DNA of 26,794 nucleotides from CAYMZB01 sp964394845 (GTDB lineage Bacteria; Patescibacteriota; Microgenomatia; Daviesbacterales; UBA10151): contig CAYMZB010000080.1 in assembly GCA_964394845.1 (NCBI GenBank), forward strand, positions 1 to 26,794. Direction: 5' to 3'. Positions 6,747-12,904 of the stretch are shown here, one piece after another. The position numbers and the translations under genes are program-made. Positions within the stretch are counted from its first letter, which is position 1. Every line of letters starts with the position of its first letter. The notes beneath the pieces were generated by a model. That model was given only the letters and a program-made list of their open reading frames with translations. It did no database searches and was not told where the DNA came from.

Positions 6747-7241
6747 ATGAAAAAATTTGTCTTCCAATCTTTCCTTCTTCTTATATTAATTGCGGGAGGA
6801 ATGTGGTTTTTTGGTTCATCACAAAAAGGTAATGTTAATCTGCCTTTTTTGCCCCCGCGTTCTACTTTATCACAGCTGCAAATTAATGATAAAATTTTAA
6901 CAGTAGAAATAGCTGATACAAGTTCAAAAAGAAATAAGGGCTTAGGAGGCAGAAGTAGTTTGGGGGAAAATGAAGGAATGCTGTTTATTTTTCAAAAGCC
7001 GGATAAGTATCCATTCTGGATGAAGGGGTTAACCTTTCCTTTAGATTTTGTTTGGATTAGAGGTGATAAGGTAGTGGATCTTTTAGAAAATGTACAGCCC
7101 CCAGCAAGCGGACAAGCAGACTCATCCTTATCAATTTATTCCTCAAAAGAGGAGATGGATAAAGTTTTGGAAGTTCTGGCAGGTACAATACAAAAGCTTA
7201 ATATTAAAGTAGGGGATACTATTAAACTAACACAGCCATGA
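6747..7241 (+). CDS. DUF192 family protein, N-terminally anchored
   Basis: 164 residues: an N-terminal hydrophobic anchor or signal (FVFQSFLLLILIAGGMWFFG), then a DUF192 domain from about residue 45. The family pattern is clear: TSSKRNKGLGGRSSL, NEGMLFIFQKPDKYPFWMKG and TFPLDFVWI. DUF192 proteins are small exported beta-barrel proteins with no agreed biochemical function. The stop overlaps the next start by 4 nt (ATGA), indicating translational coupling with the PEP-synthase-like gene. Confidence 0.85.
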   Translation: MKKFVFQSFLLLILIAGGMWFFGSSQKGNVNLPFLPPRSTLSQLQINDKILTVEIADTSSKRNKGLGGRSSLGENEGMLFIFQKPDKYPFWMKGLTFPLDFVWIRGDKVVDLLENVQPPASGQADSSLSIYSSKEEMDKVLEVLAGTIQKLNIKVGDTIKLTQP

Positions 7242-8743
7242 GCGAAGTCCTGCCCATAAGAGTATTAACAGATGAAGATAGTCAAATCTTCGGAAATTTA
7301 AATGTAACTTTAGGAAAACTAAATAGAGTGGGTTTGCCAATTGGAGCAGGAATTGTAGTAACAGCCCCTAATCTTTCTCTTAAGACAACTCTTGAACATT
7401 ACGAGCTGGGTTCTAAAGAAACCTTTGAACAGTCATTAATTCTTGTTAAAGCTGAAATTGAGAAAATTCCGGTTCCTGCAAGTTTAACAGAAGAAACCAA
7501 AAAATATTCAAAATTTTTAGTAAATGGTGCTACAGTTAATTCAGTTCATAAGCTTTGGTTACAATTACTTGCTGTTTGGTTAAAAGAAATTAAAAAAAGA
7601 ATTTGGAACAACGGCTTCTCAAAAGGGATTACAGAAGGGTTGGATCCGGAGGTAGTTATATTTGTTAAAGACATTAAGGCTTTTGGGTCTGCATATTTTG
7701 ATGTAACTTCAGATGACACAGTAATTAATATTAAGAGCGGTAATATTCATCCAAATGATTTGAAAAATCTGGATAAGTATATAAAAGAAGCTAATAAGAG
7801 GCTTTTTATCCCCCATGAATATGAGTGGATTGAAGACAAGGGTATTAAATTAATTAAGGTTTTGCCTTTTACTCCTTCAACTTTTTCCTCAAGCCTTCCT
7901 GTCCAAACTTCCCAAAATGGATTTAATTCCCTTCGCCAGGAAGCAAAGAAGAGTGCTACTAAAGTCTTTTTAGATCTATCAAAGGCTTTAGTTGTTGAAA
8001 AACAAGTTGACGGCGTATATATAGCCAGCGAAAAAATATTTGATTTAAACAAACCCGGAGATTCTTTTGAAGATTTGGTTTTTAAGCTAGTGGAGTCTGC
8101 TGTAACATTTCCTGACTCCCCGGTTTTATTTAAACTGGCTGATAAATCTGAAGGCATGGGTAAAGTCAGGGGAACTTTAAGGCTTCTTCATCAAAAAAGT
8201 CTTTTTGATCCGATGGTGGATGCACTGGATTTTGTAAGGCACAAAAAAGGTTTAACAAATGTTGCTGTTGTAATTCCTTTTGTAAGGGGTGTAAATGAAT
8301 TTTTGCAGATAAAAAGAGAATTAGCAGGGAGGAAATTAATGAGAAAAAATTCCCTTAAATTTTGGCTAGAATTAGCAGTGCCTGAGAATATAGTTAATGT
8401 TTCCCATTATTTAGAAGTAGGGTTAGATGGGGTAGTTTTAAATTTGGATGAGTTAATAGCCCATTTAAACGGATTTGATGTGAGTTGCGAGAGTTTACTA
8501 TTTTATAAAAATGAATTTAGCGGATTAATGAATTTTTTGAGAGATAGCTTAAAATTATTACATAAATCTAAAATACCATTCATAGCTTATGGAACCTTAA
8601 GTCTTTACCAACAAGTTTTAGAATTTCTGGTGGAAAAAGGCGTTTATGGGATTGTTGTAGAAAAATATGAAGCACACTCGTTTAAAGATTTGCTTAATCA
8701 AACAGAAAAAAGAATGATTTTAAAAAGGTTACATCCGCAGTAG
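7238..8743 (+). CDS. Degenerate PEP synthase/pyruvate phosphate dikinase-like protein
   Basis: 501 residues that follow the domain order of PEP synthase in eroded form. LGKLNRVGLPIGAGIVVTA (about 25-43) matches the start of the ATP-grasp domain. PHEYEWIEDKGIKLIKVLPFT (192-212) matches the IEWA...LQxRPIT segment that ends it. Residues 235-480 match the PEP/pyruvate TIM barrel (SPVLFKLADK, GLTNVAVVIPFVRGVNEF, EKGVYGIVVE). The phosphohistidine domain with its TSHAA motif is absent, the barrel cysteine motif (usually GICGQ) reads IAYGT, and GSNDLTQ is replaced by LNLDELI. Usual length is about 800. It is therefore probably not a functional PEP synthase; a regulatory or scaffold role is guesswork. 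It overlaps rsmI convergently by 15 nt. Confidence 0.6.
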   Translation: MSEVLPIRVLTDEDSQIFGNLNVTLGKLNRVGLPIGAGIVVTAPNLSLKTTLEHYELGSKETFEQSLILVKAEIEKIPVPASLTEETKKYSKFLVNGATVNSVHKLWLQLLAVWLKEIKKRIWNNGFSKGITEGLDPEVVIFVKDIKAFGSAYFDVTSDDTVINIKSGNIHPNDLKNLDKYIKEANKRLFIPHEYEWIEDKGIKLIKVLPFTPSTFSSSLPVQTSQNGFNSLRQEAKKSATKVFLDLSKALVVEKQVDGVYIASEKIFDLNKPGDSFEDLVFKLVESAVTFPDSPVLFKLADKSEGMGKVRGTLRLLHQKSLFDPMVDALDFVRHKKGLTNVAVVIPFVRGVNEFLQIKRELAGRKLMRKNSLKFWLELAVPENIVNVSHYLEVGLDGVVLNLDELIAHLNGFDVSCESLLFYKNEFSGLMNFLRDSLKLLHKSKIPFIAYGTLSLYQQVLEFLVEKGVYGIVVEKYEAHSFKDLLNQTEKRMILKRLHPQ

Positions 8744-9400
8744 TAAGATATACTCTCCTTTGGGGTTTTTGAGAAGTTTTAGCCATTCAGCTATTTTTTT
8801 ACTTTCAACAGATTGGTAAACCTTAGTTAACTCATGGGCTAGAACTACTTCTATATCCCCAAATATTTTTTCCATATCCTGCAAAGTCCTGAGTAACTTA
8901 TGTGGAGCAACAAACATAATTATAGTAAAGTTTGAACTTACACCTTCGAGGTGTAGCCTCAAACTTTCCAACCATTTTATTCTGTGTCCTTTTTTTTCCG
9001 GAGGGTAGCCTACAAAGAAAAATTTATCCGGGGGTAAGCCGGAAAGAGTTAAAGCAGTAACAACAGAGGAAGGTCCTGGAAGAGAATCTACTTTTACGCC
9101 TTGCAATAAACACTCCCTGACTAGCTTATATCCTGGATCAGAAATTAATGGGGTACCGGCATCAGAAACTAGGGCCAGATTTTCCCCTGATTTTAACCTG
9201 TCAATAATTTGGGGGAATATCCTTACTTCATTATAGTCATTTAAGATGAGTAATGGTTTTTGTATCAGATAATGATTTAAAAGCAGGGAAGTTCTTCTGG
9301 TGTCCTCACAAATTATTCCATCAACCTCTTTCAGTATTTCTAAGGCCCTTAAGGTAATATCTTTAAGATTTCCTATAGGAGTTGGGATAATGTATAGCAT
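8729..9400 (-). CDS. rsmI: 16S rRNA (cytidine-1402 2'-O)-methyltransferase
   Basis: 223 residues of the tetrapyrrole-methylase fold, expected to methylate C1402 in the 16S rRNA decoding centre. Diagnostic motifs: LYIIPTPIGNLKDITLRAL at the N-terminus, CEDTRRTSLLLNHY, ALVSDAGTPLISDPG, and LPGPSSVVTALTLSGLP. The C-terminal extension found in many RsmI (to about 280 residues) is missing. Residues around 145-158 (ESLRLHLEGVSSNF) are encoded by a REP-like palindrome at 8929-8967 and look like an in-frame insertion between the KKGHR and VAPHKLL segments. It lies 17 nt downstream of the DedA-family gene, likely in the same transcript. Confidence 0.93.
   Translation of the reverse strand: MLYIIPTPIGNLKDITLRALEILKEVDGIICEDTRRTSLLLNHYLIQKPLLILNDYNEVRIFPQIIDRLKSGENLALVSDAGTPLISDPGYKLVRECLLQGVKVDSLPGPSSVVTALTLSGLPPDKFFFVGYPPEKKGHRIKWLESLRLHLEGVSSNFTIIMFVAPHKLLRTLQDMEKIFGDIEVVLAHELTKVYQSVESKKIAEWLKLLKNPKGEYILLLRM
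8929..8967. repeat. REP-like palindrome inside rsmI coding sequence
   Basis: 39 bp (13 codons). Outer arms AAGTTTGA and TCAAACTT are perfect, inner arms TACACCT and AGGTGTA are perfect around TCG, and 3-nt internal bulges separate outer from inner arms. Read on the rsmI strand, the 16-bp core TACACCTCGAAGGTGT is identical to the core of both REPs flanking the RAYT at 16.6-17.4 kb; the outer arms differ. Confidence 0.75.
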
Positions 9401-9417
9401 CTTATAGAGGGCTCAGC

Positions 9418-10044
9418 TTACTTTTTTCGTCTAAACCTGTTTATGATACTGGCTCTGATTTCTGCATCTACTAAAGTATGGTGAACAGCGGGTAAAACAG
9501 AGGCTGTTATTATCAGGCCTACGATTGGATAAAGATATTTATCAACATCAGGTATAAGGCTCCCAAGGTAATACCCTGCCAGGGTTACACCTATTGCCCA
9601 AAGCACTGCTCCAAAAAAATTAAAAAATATAAATCTTTTGTAATCCATTTTCCCAGCTCCTGCAACAACCGGGGCGAAAGCGCGGATGACCGGAATGAAC
9701 CTTGCCAAAATTATAGTTTTGCCTCCGTGTTTGTCATAAAAACTTTGAGCGCTTTCCAGGTGCTTTTTGTGGAAAAATAGGGAACTGTCTTTTTTAAAAA
9801 TCTTTGGGCCGAGTTTGGCTCCTATTAAATAGCCGATGCTGTCTCCTGCGATTGCTGCTATAAAACACCCTGCAATTAAGATTCTGATATCAAAAAAATT
9901 TTGTGATGCTAAAAATCCTGCTGTAAAAAGGAGTGAATCTCCTGGAAAGAAAAAACCAATCAAAAGTCCTGATTCTAAAAAAACTATGGTAAAAACTCCC
10001 AAATATCCTGCAGTGCGGATCAGTTCTACTAAATCAAAATGCAT
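9418..10044 (-). CDS. DedA family (SNARE-associated/VTT) membrane protein
   Basis: 208 residues with the DedA signature: E24 in the first membrane region (FLESGLLIG), FFPGDSLLFTAG, GDSIGYLIGAKLG, and RFIPVIRAFAPVVAGAGKMDYKRF. Members act in the membrane as lipid-carrier transporters or scramblases; some bacterial DedA proteins recycle undecaprenyl phosphate. The individual substrate is not known here. The C-terminus is basic. A minus-strand TATACT (10053-10058) sits 8 nt before the ATG, so the gene may have a leaderless transcript of its own as well as read-through from lexA, 34 nt upstream. Confidence 0.9.
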   Translation of the reverse strand: MHFDLVELIRTAGYLGVFTIVFLESGLLIGFFFPGDSLLFTAGFLASQNFFDIRILIAGCFIAAIAGDSIGYLIGAKLGPKIFKKDSSLFFHKKHLESAQSFYDKHGGKTIILARFIPVIRAFAPVVAGAGKMDYKRFIFFNFFGAVLWAIGVTLAGYYLGSLIPDVDKYLYPIVGLIITASVLPAVHHTLVDAEIRASIINRFRRKK

Positions 10045-10052
10045 AAGAAATT

Positions 10053-10058
10053 AGTATA
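10053..10058 (-). promoter_or_regulatory. -10 box (TATACT) 8 nt before the DedA start
   Basis: Minus-strand TATACT, preceded directly by TG, in the short gap between lexA and the DedA gene. The spacing predicts a leader of about 1-2 nt. The -35 would lie over the lexA stop codon and is poor. Confidence 0.5.
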
Positions 10059-10078
10059 CATTAAATTGTATTAATCTT

Positions 10079-10696
10079 CTACTGAAACCTTCTTATCACC
10101 CCAACACATTTTCCCTGAATTTTTACATCTGTTGCATAAATTGGCTGCATATTAGAGTTAGCAGGTTCCAGTCTAATACGGTCATCTTCTGTAAAGTAAC
10201 GTTTAAGAGTAGCCAAACCATTTTCTAAAAGCGCTACTACAATATCTCCGTCATTAGCTGCATGTTGCTCCTCAATGATTACATGATCTCCATCTAATAT
10301 CCCATCTTCAATCATCGAATCTCCTTTAACCTGTAGAACATAGGATCTCTTTTTACCGGAAACCATAGAAGGGGATATTTTAATAGTAGCGTTAGGGTCT
10401 GTATAGGTCATAATTGGTTGGCCGGCAGCAATAAACCCTAAGATAGGTAATTCAATACCTTCTAAATTAGAAGAAATTTTTTGATCCAAAATCTCAATTC
10501 CTCTTACAGCTCCTTCAAATTTTTTAATTACTCCTTTTAAAGCTAGAGTTTGCAAATGTTCATGAATTGTAGCTAAAGAAGATACTCCAATTGCTTCTGC
10601 AATTTCTCCTAAAGTAGGGGAATAACCATATTTATCAATATATTGTTTGAGAAAACTTAAAATCTGTTTTTGTCTGCGGTAAAGTGTAATTGGCAT
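10079..10696 (-). CDS. lexA: LexA repressor, SOS regulator
   Basis: 205 residues, complete. An N-terminal winged helix (about 1-65: LYRRQKQILSFLKQYIDKYGYSPTLGEIAEAIGVSS) binds DNA. The C-terminal S24 peptidase domain has the self-cleavage bond A91-G92 (FIAAGQP), catalytic S127 (KGDSM) and K165 (ATLKRY), all intact and normally spaced. RecA-stimulated self-cleavage is therefore expected. The gene is divergent from uvrB across a 164-nt control region carrying repeated palindromes. Its own promoter reads TTGACA-18-TATCGT, and the -35 lies within one of the repeated elements, consistent with autoregulation. Confidence 0.96.
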   Translation of the reverse strand: MPITLYRRQKQILSFLKQYIDKYGYSPTLGEIAEAIGVSSLATIHEHLQTLALKGVIKKFEGAVRGIEILDQKISSNLEGIELPILGFIAAGQPIMTYTDPNATIKISPSMVSGKKRSYVLQVKGDSMIEDGILDGDHVIIEEQHAANDGDIVVALLENGLATLKRYFTEDDRIRLEPANSNMQPIYATDVKIQGKCVGVIRRFQ

Positions 10697-10718
10697 ATTT
10701 CGTATTTTCTTTGCCTTT

Positions 10719-10748
10719 ACGATACCAAAGACTACCCGAATATGTCAA
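10719..10748 (-). promoter_or_regulatory. lexA promoter, TTGACA-18-TATCGT
   Basis: A perfect -35 TTGACA (plus-strand positions 10743-10748), an 18-nt spacer and TATCGT (10719-10724) preceded by TGG. The -10 ends 22 nt before the lexA ATG. The -35 is embedded in the first GTCAACTA element (10744-10751). Confidence 0.6.
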
Positions 10749-10826
10749 CTACAATCATGTGTATCAAAATATATCAACACTGATTGTAGTCAACTACGTT
10801 CAGTTTACATGAACGTAGTCAACTAG
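10742..10826. promoter_or_regulatory. Candidate LexA operator array between lexA and uvrB
   Basis: GTCAACTA occurs three times in direct orientation: 10744-10751, 10789-10796 and 10818-10825. The second and third are full palindromes, TAGTCAACTA (TAGT-CA-ACTA), extended to GTAGTCAACTAC at 10786-10797. Two longer perfect 10-bp inverted repeats overlap them: ACTACAATCA (10748-10757) with 10781-10790, and ACTACGTTCA (10793-10802) with 10810-10819. The first element covers the lexA -35, the third touches the uvrB -35. Neither the E. coli CTGT-N8-ACAG nor the Bacillus GAAC-N4-GTTC box fits. Binding by LexA is inference from position. Confidence 0.5.
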
Positions 10827-10852
10827 GACAAACTATATCAGGATGATATAAT
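10824..10852 (+). promoter_or_regulatory. uvrB promoter, extended -10 TGA-TATAAT
   Basis: TATAAT at 10847-10852 preceded by TGA; the -35 position (10824-10829, TAGGAC with a 17-nt spacer) overlaps an operator-like palindrome. The -10 ends 8 nt before the ATG at 10861, so the transcript should be nearly leaderless. Confidence 0.65.
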
Positions 10853-10860
10853 GACATATT

Positions 10861-12846
10861 ATGCCGAATTTTCAAATTGTTTCTGATTTTAAACCTACCG
10901 GTGATCAGCCAGAAGCTATTGCAAAGCTTGTAAAAGGGTTAAATAAGGGCAAAAAACATCAGGTTCTTTTAGGAGTAACAGGCAGTGGAAAAACTTTTAC
11001 TGTGGCTCAAGTTATACAAGCAACTCAAAAGCCTACCTTAATTATTTCACACAATAAAACTTTGGCTGGGCAATTGGCACAAGAATTTAGATCATTATTT
11101 CCGCACAACGCTGTTGAATATTTTGTATCTTATTATGATTATTATCAGCCTGAAGCATATGTGCCTCAATCAGACACTTATATTGAAAAAGAAACACAAA
11201 TTAATGATGAAATTGAAAAACTCCGTTTGTCAGCCACTACCTCTTTAATGACCAGACAAGACGTTATAGTGGTAGCTTCTGTCTCAACTATATATAACTT
11301 AGGAAATCCGGTTGAGTATCAAGGAGCTATACTGGAGATTAAAAGCGGTGTCAGGATTGGTTTTCGCTCAGTTATGAAAATGTTAACTCGGATGTTTTAT
11401 TCCCGCAATGACATGGATTTTAAGAGAGCAACTTACAGGGTAAAAGGAGAGACAGTAGATGTTTTCCCGGCATATTCGGATCAAGCAGTCCGCATCCAGT
11501 TTTTAGGAGACAAAATAGAAAAAGTATTGTTTTTAAATCCTCTAACAGGATCAATTATGCCAACAACCGCAACTGTTGCAATATATCCGGCAAAACATTA
11601 TATAACTCAGCAACAAAGATTAAAGCCGGCATTAAAACAAATTCAAACAGATTTGGAAGTAAGAGTGGGTCAGTTAAGATCTCAAAATAAATTAGTTGAG
11701 GCACAAAGACTTGAACAAAGAACTCATTATGATTTGGAAATGATTCAACAATTCGGGTATTGCAACGGAATTGAAAATTATTCCAGATATTTTGAAGGTA
11801 GAAAAGCCGGAGATCCGCCCTATACTTTAATGGAATATTTTCCCAAAGATTATTTACTTATTATTGATGAATCACACGTTACTTTGCCGCAAATTAGAGG
11901 AATGTATAACGGTGACCGCTCAAGAAAAGAAACTTTAATTGAATTTGGTTTTAGACTGCCTTCTGCTTTGGATAATAGACCCTTAAAATTTGATGAATTT
12001 CAACGGAAAATTAATCAAATTATTTACGTTTCCGCAACTCCTGATGAGTATGAACTATCTTTGAGTAAAGTTGATTCTGAGGATAATGGAGTAACTGAGC
12101 AACTTGTGCGTCCTACTGGAGTTGTTGACCCAATAATTTCAGTTCGTCCAATAACCGGACAAATCGAAGATTTGATTTTGGAAATACAAGCAAGAGTCAG
12201 GAAGAAGCAAAGAGTTTTGGTGACTACTTTAACAAAACGCATGGCAGAGGATTTAACAGATTATTTGAAAGAGAAGGGGATAAAGGTAGATTATTTGCAT
12301 TCAGACATAAAAACTTTGGAAAGAGGCGATATTTTACAATCCTTGCGCCTAGGCGAAAATGACGTAATTGTAGGTATTAACTTACTTAGAGAAGGATTAG
12401 ATTTGCCGGAAGTGTCATTGGTTGTTATTTTAGATGCAGACAAAGAAGGATTTTTAAGGTCAAGAACCTCGCTAGTTCAAACAATGGGTAGAGCAGCCAG
12501 GCATATGTCAGGACAAGTAATTATGTATGCTGATACAATCACAAAATCAATGAAAGCAGCAATTGATGAGGTTGACCGGAGAAGAAAGTATCAAGTTGAG
12601 TATAATAAAAAACACAATATTACGCCAAAAAGTATTGAAAAAGCTTTAAGGGAAAGATTAATTGGAAAAGTAGAAGAATTGAGAGAGCAATTGGGTAAAA
12701 AAGATTTAACTGTTGAAGACATTCCTGTTTCGGAGCGGGCAAAAATGGTAAAACTTTTGGAGGCAGAAATGAAACAGGCAGCAGAAATATTGGACTTTGA
12801 AGAAGCAGCCAGGATAAGAAATCAGATAAAAGAATTAAATATCTAA
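10861..12846 (+). CDS. uvrB: Excinuclease ABC subunit B
   Basis: 661 residues, full length. UvrB is the damage-verifying helicase-like core of nucleotide excision repair: it receives damaged DNA from UvrA and recruits UvrC. Walker A is GVTGSGKT (38-45), the damage-probing beta-hairpin has SYYDYYQPEAYVP, the helicase domain carries IIDESHVTLPQIRGMYNGDRSRKE and, later, TMGRAARH. A C-terminal UVR motif (about 625-660, LEAEMKQAAEILDFEEAARIRNQIKEL) would contact UvrC. The gene is divergent from lexA and its promoter lies beside operator-like palindromes, suggesting SOS control. uvrA follows 58 nt downstream. Confidence 0.98.
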   Translation: MPNFQIVSDFKPTGDQPEAIAKLVKGLNKGKKHQVLLGVTGSGKTFTVAQVIQATQKPTLIISHNKTLAGQLAQEFRSLFPHNAVEYFVSYYDYYQPEAYVPQSDTYIEKETQINDEIEKLRLSATTSLMTRQDVIVVASVSTIYNLGNPVEYQGAILEIKSGVRIGFRSVMKMLTRMFYSRNDMDFKRATYRVKGETVDVFPAYSDQAVRIQFLGDKIEKVLFLNPLTGSIMPTTATVAIYPAKHYITQQQRLKPALKQIQTDLEVRVGQLRSQNKLVEAQRLEQRTHYDLEMIQQFGYCNGIENYSRYFEGRKAGDPPYTLMEYFPKDYLLIIDESHVTLPQIRGMYNGDRSRKETLIEFGFRLPSALDNRPLKFDEFQRKINQIIYVSATPDEYELSLSKVDSEDNGVTEQLVRPTGVVDPIISVRPITGQIEDLILEIQARVRKKQRVLVTTLTKRMAEDLTDYLKEKGIKVDYLHSDIKTLERGDILQSLRLGENDVIVGINLLREGLDLPEVSLVVILDADKEGFLRSRTSLVQTMGRAARHMSGQVIMYADTITKSMKAAIDEVDRRRKYQVEYNKKHNITPKSIEKALRERLIGKVEELREQLGKKDLTVEDIPVSERAKMVKLLEAEMKQAAEILDFEEAARIRNQIKELNI

Positions 12847-12904
12847 CCCCTTTAAAAGTCTTGCAAAATAAGTTAAAATAGGTTCTTCGATATTCGGGAA
12901 AAAT

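Noticed and set aside
7747..8157. 136-residue minus-strand open frame
   Set aside because: Antisense to the PEP-synthase-like gene, whose frame is supported by family similarity over its full length.
10742..10826. CRISPR array
   Set aside because: The repeated GTCAACTA units are short, unevenly spaced and palindromic, as in operators; no 23-37-bp repeats or cas genes occur.
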